Source of the DNA: Edaphobacter modestus
GTDB lineage: Bacteria; Acidobacteriota; Terriglobia; Terriglobales; Acidobacteriaceae
NCBI RefSeq assembly: GCF_004217555.1
Contig: NZ_SHKW01000001.1
Location: forward strand, 2,542,001-2,606,000
DNA: 64,000 bases
Reading direction: 5' to 3'
The first letter of the stretch is position 1, and each line of letters opens with the position of its first letter. The notes beneath the pieces were generated by a model. It ran no database searches. It had not been told where the DNA came from and saw nothing but the letters and a program-made list of their open reading frames with translations. Both the position numbers and the translations under genes were made by a program. This document shows, piece after piece, positions 1 through 8,772 of the stretch.

Positions 1-1115
1 TGTCGCACCTTCATGAAGCCCTGAACGATAACCTTCTCTCCCGGCTTTATCCCCTCGGTGATGATCCAGTTTGTCCCGACCCGCTCTCCAACCTTTATGG
101 GACGGAAATTCGCCTTGTTGTCGGGAGTCACCACAACGATCTGGTACATCGACTGAACTTCGATCACCGCTGCCTGTGGCACCAGCAAGGCATTCTTGCT
201 GGTGCCGGTCTCGATACGCACAGTACCAAAGCCTCCGGGGCGAAGAATGCCATCCTTATTCGCGAACTCGGCGGCAAGCTGAATGGTGCCCGTCGAAGAC
301 GCGATCTCGCGGTTCACCAGCGTTATCTTTCCCTTCGCCGGGAACGGCTCCCCATTGGCCTGAATGAACTCGATCTCGAACGCGGGGCCTCGCTGCGTGG
401 CTCCTCGAATCAGCCGTGAAATCGCTTGCGCTTCGCCGAGGTAATCTCTTTCACTGAGGTTGAAGTAGGCCCGGATAGGATTGACCTGGGACACAGTCGT
501 CATCTTCGTGGTCGTGCCCACCAAATCGCCTACATTCGCATTCGATATGCCAGCCACTCCGTCGATAGGCGAATATACCTTTGTCCACGCGAGGTTCAGT
601 TCGGCCTGTGCCATGTTGGCTTTCGCGGCATCAACCTGTGCCGTGGAAGCTGCAAGAGTCGAAATGTCCGTGTCGAGCTGTTTCTGGGGAATCGCACTTT
701 GAGCCGCCAAAGGCCGGTCTCTCACGACATTGTTGTCGGCCTCAGATCTCTGCGCTTCAGCCATCGCAACCTGCGCCTTCGCTTGATCCAGAGCCGCCAC
801 AAACGGTCGAGGATCGATTTCGTAAAGCAGCTGTCCTTTGCTAACGAAAAAACCCTCGGAGTAATTCCGCCGAAGTAGATATCCCTGCACTTTAGGCGTA
901 ATGTCCGCATTCACTTGACCGTTAAGCTGCGCAACCCATTCCTTGTAGATGGGTACGTTTTGCTCGATCACAGTCGTCACCTCGACCTCGGGAGGCGCTG
1001 GCGGCGGCGGCGCTTCGTTCTTCTTGCAACCAATCATCAACAGTAGGAACAACAGAGCAGCAACAGTAGTAGCAAAGCCAAGACCACGATTCTGTTGACA
1101 CGACCGAAAGATCAC
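1..1115 (-). CDS. RND efflux periplasmic adaptor lipoprotein (3' end outside window)
   Basis: This is the membrane-fusion subunit that links an inner-membrane RND pump to an outer-membrane channel. About 371 residues are visible and the frame is still open at the left edge. The GTG at 1115 is chosen because AGGAGG lies just upstream. The N-terminus is hydrophobic and ends in a lipobox (LMIGC, Cys about 30), followed by a Pro-rich linker, so the protein is probably a lipoprotein anchored in the inner membrane. Next come the first half of the biotinyl-lipoyl-like domain (GYLLRRNYSEGFFVSKGQ), an alpha-hairpin rich in Ala and Gln, the return lipoyl strand (VYSPIDGVAG) and beta-barrel segments ending at IKPGEKVIVQGFMKVR. 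The family match (AcrA/MexA type) is clear; the substrate is unknown. The pump gene would be expected downstream, outside the window. Confidence 0.9.
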   Translation of the reverse strand, partial: MIFRSCQQNRGLGFATTVAALLFLLLMIGCKKNEAPPPPAPPEVEVTTVIEQNVPIYKEWVAQLNGQVNADITPKVQGYLLRRNYSEGFFVSKGQLLYEIDPRPFVAALDQAKAQVAMAEAQRSEADNNVVRDRPLAAQSAIPQKQLDTDISTLAASTAQVDAAKANMAQAELNLAWTKVYSPIDGVAGISNANVGDLVGTTTKMTTVSQVNPIRAYFNLSERDYLGEAQAISRLIRGATQRGPAFEIEFIQANGEPFPAKGKITLVNREIASSTGTIQLAAEFANKDGILRPGGFGTVRIETGTSKNALLVPQAAVIEVQSMYQIVVVTPDNKANFRPIKVGERVGTNWIITEGIKPGEKVIVQGFMKVR

Positions 1116-1269
1116 TCGCCCTCCTTACCGGTACTGAGGGAATACCTGCCTTACATGCCACCTTGCATCCGTTTTCTCGCTGGCCCTAGATCGCTCCTAT
1201 TACTTGCGATGCATTTGGTGGCGGATTATAGCTCATCAACGGGTATGTCGACCTCGTCGGCTTCGCAAA

Positions 1270-4008
1270 TCAGGGTACGACCGATATGCTCTCCGCCTCT
1301 GGGATACTCTTCTTCGTAAAGGCGCCTGATTTACCGGCATCCAGAAGCTGCTGACCATCAAGGCGGCCGAAAAGCTCGATCAGTTTGGCGACCAGGCCAG
1401 TCCATCCGGTCTGGTGGCTGGCTCCCAGACCCGCGCCGTTATCGCCATGGAAGTACTCGTAAAACAGTATGTAATCCTTCCATTGGGGGTCGGCCTGGAA
1501 CTTCTCCGTGCCCCCGTACACCGGTCGCCGGCCCGATTCATCCCGCAGAAAGATTCGGGTCAAACGATTGGCAATCTCCTTGGCGACCTCGAATAGGTTC
1601 ATCAACTTGCCTGAACCGGTCGGGCACTCGATTTTGAAGTTGTCGCCGTAATAAAGATAGAACGACAACAAGGCGCGGATGATCAACGCATTGACCGGCA
1701 TCCAGATCGGACCACGCCAGTTGGAGTTGCCTCCGAACATGCCTGTGTCCGATTCAGCCGGAAGATAATTCACCCGGTATTCCTGCCCTTCCACATGGAC
1801 GATAAAGGGATGCTCTTCGTGGTAGCGGGAGAGCGCTCGTATGCCATAAGGGCTCAGGAATTCGTTCTCGTCTAGCATGCGCGTCAGAATCCGGCGCAAC
1901 CTGCTCTCATTCACCAGCGCAGCCATGCCGCGCTCGCCATACCCGAAGTGGCCGGGCCCGGTTGCATGAATGCTCTCGCGTAGTTCAGGCATTCTTTGCA
2001 AGCGTTCAAACATGACCTCCGCTGCTCGCGGTACCCGTTCTCGCTGCCACGGCTCGATTACCGTAGTGGCACACAGGGGAAGCAGGCCCACCATGGAGCG
2101 AACCTTGAGCCGCCTGGCACTTCCGTCGGGTAGGCGCAGGACGTCGTAATAGAACCCATCCTCCTCGTCCCACATGCCGTCCGGCCCTGTCTGGTTCATG
2201 GCACGGGCGATCCACATGAAATGGTTTGAGAACTTTATTGCCATGTCTTCGTAGGACTGGTCGTAGGCTGCTAACTCGATGGCGATCTCCGCCATATTCT
2301 GGCAGAAAAGGGCGACCCATGCGGTGCCATCTGCCTGCTCGAGGTGGCCACCGGTTGGCAGAGCCGCGCTGCGGTCGAATACGCCGATGTTGTCCAGCCC
2401 AAGGAAACCTCCCTCAAAGAGATTCTTGCCAAAGCGGTCTTTGCGGTTCACCCACCAACTGAAGTTCAGCGTCAGTTTGGCAAATGAGCGTTTGAGGAAC
2501 TCGATGTCACCTTTCCCACCAAGCGCTTGTTCCGTCCGGTACAAGAAAATGGAGGCCCAGGCATGCACCGGAGGATTGACGTCGCTGAAGTTCCATTCAT
2601 AGGCCGGGATCTGACCGGTCGGATGCAGAAAGAACTCCTGCAGCATCAAGTCGAGCTGTTCTTTGGCGAAGTCCGTGTCGACCGTGGAGAGAGCAATGGT
2701 GTGGAAAGCCAGATCCCACGCGGCATACCAGGGATACTCCCACTTGTCGGGCATCGAGATGATGTGCTGATTCACCATGTGGAACCATTCGCTGTTCCGC
2801 ATCAAGCGTCCGCCCGGCTTCATCGGATCGTCGCCATGTTCCGTGAGCCATAAGTCCACGTCGAAGAAGAAATACTGTTTGCTCCAGAGCATCCCGGCAA
2901 GTGCCTGTCGCATAACCCGGGCCTCGTCTTCGCTGACCCGCTTCGGCGTGATGGCGCGATAGAACTCATCTGCCTCGCGCTGGCGGGTCTGCATGATTTG
3001 AGCGAAGCTCTTGAACGGATCGCCGATGGCGGAAGGCGCCGCATCGCTTAACCGTAGACGGATGGTTGTTGTCTCTCCTGCACCCACATTCAACTGATAG
3101 TGCGCCGCAGATTTGGTTCCCGTTTTCTCGGGGTTGACCAAGTCCTGATTCCCGTTGACTATGTAGTTGTTGATTCCGTCTTTGACGTAACGAGACGCGT
3201 TGGGCGTACCGAAAATACGCTCGTTGTTGGTCTCATTCTCCGTGAACAGCAACGGGACATCTTCCTCGCAGTACAGATAGCGCTCACCCAGATCGACGTG
3301 CGAGGCTGCAACAGCCTGAGCGCCTTTCTGACCGGAGACCTGCTTCAAGGATGGCTTCGGTGTACCAGGCCACCACGTCCAGATGTTGCGGAACCAGAGC
3401 GTCGGAAGGACATGCAATGTGGCCGGCTCCGGCCCCCGATTACTCACGCTGATCTGGATGAGGAGGTCTTCTGGAGCCTCTTTGGCATATTCCACGAAGA
3501 CATCGAAGTAGCGATCTTCGTTGAAGACTCCCGTATCCAGTAGTTCATATTCCATGTCGCCACGATTGCGCCCTCTGTTCGTCTCGATCAGATCGTCGTA
3601 AGGGAAAGCCGCATGCGGGTACTTGTACAGGTGCTTCATATAGGAATGCGTGGGGGTGCTGTCTAGATAGAAGTAATATTCTTTAACGTCTTCGCCATGG
3701 TTAGCCTCGCTGTTCGTCAGACCAAACATGCGCTCTTTGAGGATGGGGTCTTTGCCGTTCCACAGGGCAACGCTAAAGCATAGCAACTGCTTGTCATCGC
3801 TGATACCGGCAAGGCCATCTTCACCCCAGTGGTATGCCCGGGATCGGGCCTGGTCATGCGTGAAGTAGTCCCAGGCATTTCCATCCTGGCTGTAATCTTC
3901 GCGAACCGTCCCCCACTGCCGCTCGCTAAGGTAGGGCCCCCACTTTTTCCATGGTGTCTTGGCAATGCGAGCCTCATCTAGTCTGGCTGATTCTGGATCT
4001 TGGATCAT
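1270..4008 (-). CDS. GH63-like glycoside hydrolase / glucosidase
   Basis: A 912-residue protein resembling the bacterial mannosyl-oligosaccharide-glucosidase-like (GH63, MGH1-type) enzymes. It would hydrolyse alpha-glucosidic bonds in an oligosaccharide; the substrate cannot be told from sequence. No signal peptide is visible, so it is probably cytoplasmic. The N-terminal third is beta-rich; the C-terminal (alpha/alpha)6 part carries family-like stretches such as WDLAFHTIAL, DEEDGFYYDVLRLPDG and NSNWRGPIWMPVNALI, with acidic residues in catalytic-type positions. The ATG at 4008 follows a GAGAGG ribosome site. It stands alone, 154 bp from the start of the efflux adaptor. A decayed fragment of a second, inverted copy lies near 4.8 kb. 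Confidence 0.85.
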   Translation of the reverse strand: MIQDPESARLDEARIAKTPWKKWGPYLSERQWGTVREDYSQDGNAWDYFTHDQARSRAYHWGEDGLAGISDDKQLLCFSVALWNGKDPILKERMFGLTNSEANHGEDVKEYYFYLDSTPTHSYMKHLYKYPHAAFPYDDLIETNRGRNRGDMEYELLDTGVFNEDRYFDVFVEYAKEAPEDLLIQISVSNRGPEPATLHVLPTLWFRNIWTWWPGTPKPSLKQVSGQKGAQAVAASHVDLGERYLYCEEDVPLLFTENETNNERIFGTPNASRYVKDGINNYIVNGNQDLVNPEKTGTKSAAHYQLNVGAGETTTIRLRLSDAAPSAIGDPFKSFAQIMQTRQREADEFYRAITPKRVSEDEARVMRQALAGMLWSKQYFFFDVDLWLTEHGDDPMKPGGRLMRNSEWFHMVNQHIISMPDKWEYPWYAAWDLAFHTIALSTVDTDFAKEQLDLMLQEFFLHPTGQIPAYEWNFSDVNPPVHAWASIFLYRTEQALGGKGDIEFLKRSFAKLTLNFSWWVNRKDRFGKNLFEGGFLGLDNIGVFDRSAALPTGGHLEQADGTAWVALFCQNMAEIAIELAAYDQSYEDMAIKFSNHFMWIARAMNQTGPDGMWDEEDGFYYDVLRLPDGSARRLKVRSMVGLLPLCATTVIEPWQRERVPRAAEVMFERLQRMPELRESIHATGPGHFGYGERGMAALVNESRLRRILTRMLDENEFLSPYGIRALSRYHEEHPFIVHVEGQEYRVNYLPAESDTGMFGGNSNWRGPIWMPVNALIIRALLSFYLYYGDNFKIECPTGSGKLMNLFEVAKEIANRLTRIFLRDESGRRPVYGGTEKFQADPQWKDYILFYEYFHGDNGAGLGASHQTGWTGLVAKLIELFGRLDGQQLLDAGKSGAFTKKSIPEAESISVVP

Positions 4009-4769
4009 CTGTGCCTCTCTTCGGAAATGTGGGTGCCTTCACTTCTCCCTACCGCCATGCGACGAGTCCCTGAGAACGGATTACGGGCGACCTGATGACT
4101 TATGACTAGGATCACTCCTTCTCGAAAAATCGAGAGTCCACCGCTTATCGGGTGGCGGAAGACGCTTTCGAGATCACCTACAGAAAAGCGATCGCGTTTT
4201 GCAGTTTGGCCTGATGTCCTTTCGTATCTGAGCGAGAGTGTGTGTTTATCACAATGGTCGAGCTGGTCTGGGCGGCACTTTTGCCGAGTTCCTCACATCT
4301 AATCTCTTGCACCAGGGCTCCGCAACTAGCGAAAGTGCTAGTTGCGCAACTCCGTTGTCCTTGACAGTGGCAAAATCAAGGCAACCTACAGCGAATGGCT
4401 GATTATGAAACCCCAGTGAGGAATACAAATGGGCAGCAACACCGAGATTGTCGTTCGAACCGCGTGGTGCCGGATGCTCGCGGCAAGCATGCCGCAGATG
4501 CAAACTGGCTGCGCTCCCAAGACGCTGCTTTGATAGCAAATCCTTGCCGTCGGCGTGTCGGTTCTGCCATGGGACTACCTTGTGGTCAAAATCACTTCTC
4601 GGCAGTGGTTCGATTTTTGCTATTGTCATGATGCGCTCTCGAAATCTGATGCTCTTCACTCGCGCCCGTTCAGATCGCGAATGGGCGCGCGGAAATAGCA
4701 GTCAGGTCAGTTTTCGTTCTACGCGTGGCCCGGCGTGGTCAACAATAGTAATTAGTAATTGTTTTTTGT
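4009..4769. other. Intergenic region with two dyads, no gene recognised
   Basis: No reading frame here looks like a real protein. Two perfect inverted repeats are visible: TCTCGA/TCGAGA with an AAAA loop (4120-4135) and a 9-bp pair (4322-4345). The first lies 112 bp upstream of the glucosidase start and could be an operator. The rest looks like decayed DNA. Confidence 0.5.
4322..4345. repeat. Perfect 9-bp inverted repeat
   Basis: GCAACTAGC, six bases, then GCTAGTTGC. No T-run follows, so it is not a typical intrinsic terminator. The function is unknown. Confidence 0.5.
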
Positions 4770-4915
4770 TCTACTCATATTGTTACGGAGACAATTTCAA
4801 GATAAGGTGTCCGACTGGCTTCGGCAAGCTGATGAAACTCTATTTGAGGGTGCCCAACAGATTGCCGGGTATCTGAACAGAATCTTCCTAAGGAATGAAT
4901 CTGGAACGTGGAAAC
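4770..4915 (+). pseudogene. Decayed fragment of a second GH63-like gene
   Basis: This short stretch translates in two frames to pieces matching the C-terminal part of the intact glucosidase encoded at 1270-4008 on the other strand. One frame gives CYGDNFKIRCPTGFGKLMK against YYGDNFKIECPTGSGKLMN. The next frame gives AGYLNRIFLRNESG against ANRLTRIFLRDESG. At least one frameshift separates the pieces and nothing recognisable remains on either side. It is a relic of a paralogue or of a partial inverted duplication; the divergence argues against a recent duplication. Confidence 0.75.
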
Positions 4916-4951
4916 TGATTCGAATTGGAGTATTTACATCGTCTGCACATA

Positions 4952-5014
4952 GTCCTTGGTCCTTGGTCGTTGGTCCTTGGTCCTTGGTCCGGGCCGTCCG
5001 GGCCGTCCGGGCCG
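4952..5014. repeat. Two adjacent microsatellite-like tandem repeats
   Basis: A run of about five 7-bp units of the type TTGGTCC (4952-4990, one unit variant) passes directly into a run of 9-bp units GGGCCGTCC (4991-5014). The two repeats have different periods and composition but abut exactly. They lie between two pseudogene fragments and code for nothing credible. Confidence 0.8.
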
Positions 5015-5104
5015 CAGAGATGCGGACGCGTCTCGGGCATGAAGCGTCGCTGTCGAAACACCATTACGCCAACAATCCTTGCTTGATCTAGGGTAGGTTC
5101 GCTC

Positions 5105-5725
5105 TTCCGTGCTTCAGCACCTGTCCCGACACCGGTGCTGGCACCCGTCCCGGCACCGGTTGTCACGGCAGCGGTAGTTCCTCCTTTCCGGATTCGGCTC
5201 CCATCAAGGCACCCCTCTCTCTTGAGATCGGGGGCACAACGATCACTCCGATTGGCTTCCTCGATTTCATGCAGGCCTGGCGTTCCGACGTTGTATCAAG
5301 CGGGGTACCAACCAATTTTGCGGAGATCCCATTCAACAACACTGTGTTCGGCGCTCGGCGCCAGACGATTTCTAGCGCAGCGAACTCACGGATGGGCGTG
5401 CAGATAAATACCAAGGCGTTTGGTACTAATGTTTTGGGTGTTGTAGAGACAGATTTTTTGGGTTTTCAACCGGGCAATGTCACAACTACCGCCAACGCCT
5501 ACGGGATGCGTCTGCGATTTGCTTTCGCAGACTTCCAGAGGGGGCAAATGGGAGATCCACGCGGCTCAGGCCTGGAGTTTGTTGACGCCCGGCCGCAAGG
5601 GGATCTCTCCTTTGCCTGGCAATCTGTTCCTCACTCAAGACTTGGACCCGAACATCCAATCGGGTCTTGTGTGGGCGCGTACCACTGGCGTACCTGTGGC
5701 TTGTCTAAGGCCGCTACAAAATCTT
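5105..5725 (+). pseudogene. Frameshifted, truncated acidobacterial porin-like gene
   Basis: Three frames together give the N-terminal half of an outer-membrane porin of a type I know from acidobacteria. An Ala/Pro-rich linker (APVPTPVLAPVPAP) is followed by APLSLEIGGTTITPIGFLDF, then VETDFLGFQPGN. After a frameshift near 5540 come AWSLLTPGRKGISPLPGN and QDLDPNIQSGLVWAR. Another frame change lies near 5160-5200. The C-terminal beta-strands are missing after about 5725. No intact start or signal peptide is left, so it is non-functional. Confidence 0.7.
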
Positions 5726-5844
5726 CCGGCGCCGGAACGTGGAAAAGTCATTTGCTTGAAAGCACATATCAAGCCTCCTTCTACGGTCGCGCTCCGCGAG
5801 TTAATTCATGACCGTGGCGGCGCCCCTACAGGATTTGGGCGGAT

Positions 5845-6366
5845 CTACTGATTTGGAGCCGTAGATTGGTCGGCCGGTTTGACCAACAGAGGTGGAAGCG
5901 CGGAGGCAATCTTCAAGTCAACCAAAAGATCTAGTCGATGCTCAAGCTGTAGAAACTTAGCGATGGTTAAAGATGAAAGTCCAGCCTTCTGGAATTCTTT
6001 GGCGTACTTCCTCTTAATGTTTGTGCGCTGGGATTCAAAGTCGAGGCTTTGATCGATCATGCCTTTTGCGTCGGCATCGGTTATGGAGGGGAACTTGTCA
6101 GCGTACGACTTGATCAGTGCTACCCGCTGGTCGTTGACCTTAACAAGATCGGCTTCGTACCTGCGATACACGGGCCAAAAGATTTTGCTCTCCTGATCAT
6201 TTAATTGCATGGCCTGCGTAATGATAGCGACTTTGTCTGCTCGCAAGTCGGCTCGGAGCGACTCGATCGAGGAATCTAAGCTCGGTTCGTTACTTTGTGC
6301 GCTAGAAGCGTTAGGAAAGACGGTGAGCAAGAGCAGAATTGCAGCGAACAGCATTCTTCTTTTCAT
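5845..6366 (-). CDS. Small secreted helical protein, Spy/CpxP-like
   Basis: A 173-residue protein with a clear Sec signal peptide (Lys/Arg start, FAAILLLLTVF core, cleavage near ASSAQ). The mature part is charged and predicted to be largely helical, with spaced Asp, Lys and Arg residues. Size and pattern resemble periplasmic Spy/CpxP-type chaperone-like proteins common in acidobacteria, but I see no exact family motif, so the function is inferred. The start has a good ribosome site (GAGAGGAAAT before ATG). It appears to be transcribed alone. Confidence 0.7.
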   Translation of the reverse strand: MKRRMLFAAILLLLTVFPNASSAQSNEPSLDSSIESLRADLRADKVAIITQAMQLNDQESKIFWPVYRRYEADLVKVNDQRVALIKSYADKFPSITDADAKGMIDQSLDFESQRTNIKRKYAKEFQKAGLSSLTIAKFLQLEHRLDLLVDLKIASALPPLLVKPADQSTAPNQ

Positions 6367-6825
6367 ATTTCCTCTCTCGTAGAGACAGCCAGCACAAATG
6401 ATTGCGAACTTTATGAAAAATATATTGACCGCTTAGCCCTATAAATTACTGGAAACTTCCTGTTTGCACTACTAGAAAAAGTTCTAGTTATTCGATACAC
6501 AAGATGCTTGAAATTCAGAGGCCGGTGCAATCTCTTGGCTGACTGAAAGGGTTCAGTTTGTGTACCAACACGATTGGGGGGGCACTGTATTGGACAGAAT
6601 ACCCCTGTTCACAAGCAATTCCGGGCATATTGTCGGAGGCAGTAGATCTCAGCGATCTGAGACTCTTCCGACGACCACCGCCCGAGTCATAGCCGTCCAA
6701 AACGAGCGCCAAGTCTATTAAGTGACTCCTCAGTGGATCGCTGGCAACTTCCAAGTAGTGGTGAGGCAAGCACATAACCCCACTACCATATCTTTGGAGA
6801 GGAATACACGGAGCGTTCAAAAAGA
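6367..6825. other. AT-rich intergenic region, no gene recognised
   Basis: This 459-bp gap separates the secreted protein gene from the response regulator gene. The part at about 6400-6500 is AT-rich and could hold the promoter of the secreted protein gene. A 101-codon minus frame lies in it but has no familiar protein features. Confidence 0.4.
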
Positions 6826-7251
6826 CTACTTCTCGGCTTGAGGGGGTAACGATAAACCTCCAGAGACGAATCGACCTCCTTTGATAACTGTACTTATCGC
6901 CCTTTGAAGATCTTCACTTACGCGAGACTTAAACACATAGCCCGACGCACCAATGTCAAAGGCAGCATTCACGAAATCGATGTCTTCGTGCACGGTTACG
7001 AAGATGGCCTTTACGGTACAACCAGCTGCCTTGACGCGTCTTAACACTTCCAAGCCAGTCATGTCACCTAAAGAGATGTCCAAAATGACAAGATCAGGAC
7101 AGAGTGCGGTGACCTTATCCAGTACCGCTGCGCCCTCATGTAGCGCTGCCACCACTTCATAATCCGGCTCAAGTATCTCGATGAGAGCTCGGAGGAAAAC
7201 GGGATTGTCGTCAGCCAACAGCAGTGACGGGACAGCTGCCAAATTGGGCAT
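6826..7251 (-). CDS. Stand-alone receiver-domain response regulator
   Basis: A 141-residue protein made almost wholly of one REC domain. It has the acidic pair D14/D15 (LLADDN), the phospho-acceptor D58 (LVILDIS), T86 (IFVTVHED) and K108 (YVFKS). The sequence resembles the receiver of NarL/LuxR-type regulators, but no helix-turn-helix follows: it stops about 20 residues after the last receiver helix. It therefore probably acts by protein contact or as a phosphorelay step. No kinase gene is adjacent; the nearest is at 11.5 kb. Confidence 0.85.
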   Translation of the reverse strand: MPNLAAVPSLLLADDNPVFLRALIEILEPDYEVVAALHEGAAVLDKVTALCPDLVILDISLGDMTGLEVLRRVKAAGCTVKAIFVTVHEDIDFVNAAFDIGASGYVFKSRVSEDLQRAISTVIKGGRFVSGGLSLPPQAEK

Positions 7252-8100
7252 AATCTTTACCAGCTACACGAACAGGCCTCTCAATCATTGCTCGGAACGG
7301 AAAATAGGTGGAGACTAACGCTCCCGCGATGTAATAAGAATGTAGCGGATATTTGACAGGGTGGATATTAGCAGAATTAATAGTCGGTTCGCGAAAGGAT
7401 TCACGGTTCTGGAACTCTTGGACGAGTTTAGCTGTATACCATATTGGTCGCTCAAGTGTCTTTGCTTCGTCCCAGATCTTGGCGGATAAATGGTTACAGT
7501 CCCGCCCTCAAAAAATATGGCCGAGAACGTCGTTAGGCTCTTTTGTGGCACAATGATCGCAATCAATGAACCACGTCCTCTGAAGGCATTGTCGCATTCT
7601 CTTGCGCGGCCAATAGCTGTGAGCCACAGATAGATTGCATCTTTGGTTTAGCTTGGTCGGTGAAGATCTTGATCATCACATCAGCAGATGGGAGTATCCG
7701 CGAAGACAGCCCCTCGTTGTATGTTTGTCGCCAAGTTTCAAAGGGCTTCTTTGATCTCCTCAAGCGTTCCGAACTGCTGCACATTCACGTTGAGGTTCGC
7801 TATTCTACTGTGCCGAAGATTTTCAAGGACGCCCACCCGCGCAGGTTCGCATTCCGACAGCGCTCCATAGGATGAACGGATCGAGCGGCGTGTGATGATG
7901 TGGAAACAACTTACCGGTTTCACCACCACCCGTCTAGCACCGTGTATCCGTGTCGTCCGCTGTTGCTGATGTTGCGGCTCCCCCTGTGCGATATAGATCC
8001 CAACCCGCCTCGATGAAAACGCTTAGAGGCTGTTAATAACTTTAGTTCTCATGTGTAGGAAGGCAGTGATTGTGTTGTTGTCATCGCGCAGCATAGTTGG
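7252..8100. other. Region without a recognised gene, possibly a decayed minus-strand gene
   Basis: Minus-strand frames between about 7930 and 7560 can be joined by one frameshift near 7750 into a plausible polypeptide (NLNVNVQQFGTLEEIKEA then FETWRQTYNEGLSS), and another frame runs to 7315. I recognise no family. The stretch from about 8028 to 8100 is probably the left end of the IS5-type element that follows. Confidence 0.35.
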
Positions 8101-8520
8101 ATGGGGAATAAGGGTCAGGTTGGTTATCCGAGCGATGTGAGGGATGAGGAGTGGTCGTTTGTGGCGCCCTATCTGGCGTTGTGCCGTGAGGACGCTCGGC
8201 AGCGGTCGCACCGTTTGCGGGCGGTGTTCAACGCTGTGCGCTGGCTGGTGAAGACTGGGGCGCACTGGCGGATGATGCCGAACGATCTTCCGCCGTGGCC
8301 GGTGGTGTACCAGCAGACGCGGCGCTGGATCGGTGCCGGATGCTTCGAGATCATGGTGGAGGACCTGCGCTCTCTATTGCGCGAGCTTGCCGAGCGCAAG
8401 CCGCAGCCCACGGCGATGGTGGTGGACAGCCGGACGCTGCAGTCCACGCCGGAGTCGGGGGCGCGGGCCGGATACGATGGTGCCAAGCGGCGCAAAGGAG
8501 CCAAGGTGCACGCTGCAGCA
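8101..8520 (+). pseudogene. Truncated IS5-family transposase
   Basis: About 140 codons encode the N-terminal part of an IS5-family transposase. The DUF4096-like start (PSDVRDEEWSFVAPYLAL) is followed by the start of the DDE domain, with the first catalytic Asp in AMVVDSRTLQSTPESG and a Gly-Tyr-Asp-Gly-Ala-Lys stretch just after. The sequence stops resembling a transposase near 8520, and the frame then runs on into unrelated DNA to 8829. The second half of the DDE domain is lost, so it cannot be active. Confidence 0.8.
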
Positions 8521-8772
8521 GGCCAACCGCCTAAACAGATCAATTCCATCGTTCCAAATCAGAAAGGTTCTCGACGCCTGCCGTCATTAATTCGTGCTCG
8601 CTTCGCAGGTTGGGTGCTTCCGACAGCAGCGAGATTTGCCGCTCAAGGGACAGGATCCTCTTTGAGGGGAGCCATGGTCCGAGTTGGTGTGTCTGAAAGC
8701 ATAAGAACGACTCAATTATGCGGTGTCAGTCCAGAATCGCAATTTCAGGTCGTTCTGTTGCCTTTGATCGTC

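Noticed and set aside
4888..5166. Minus-strand frame with Gly-Pro-Asp repeats resembling a collagen-like protein
   Set aside because: The repeats come from DNA tandem repeats at 4952-5014 read in one frame; the rest is antisense to the porin remnant.
6515..6820. 101-codon minus-strand frame after the receiver gene
   Set aside because: Composition is not protein-like, no ribosome site and no family resemblance.
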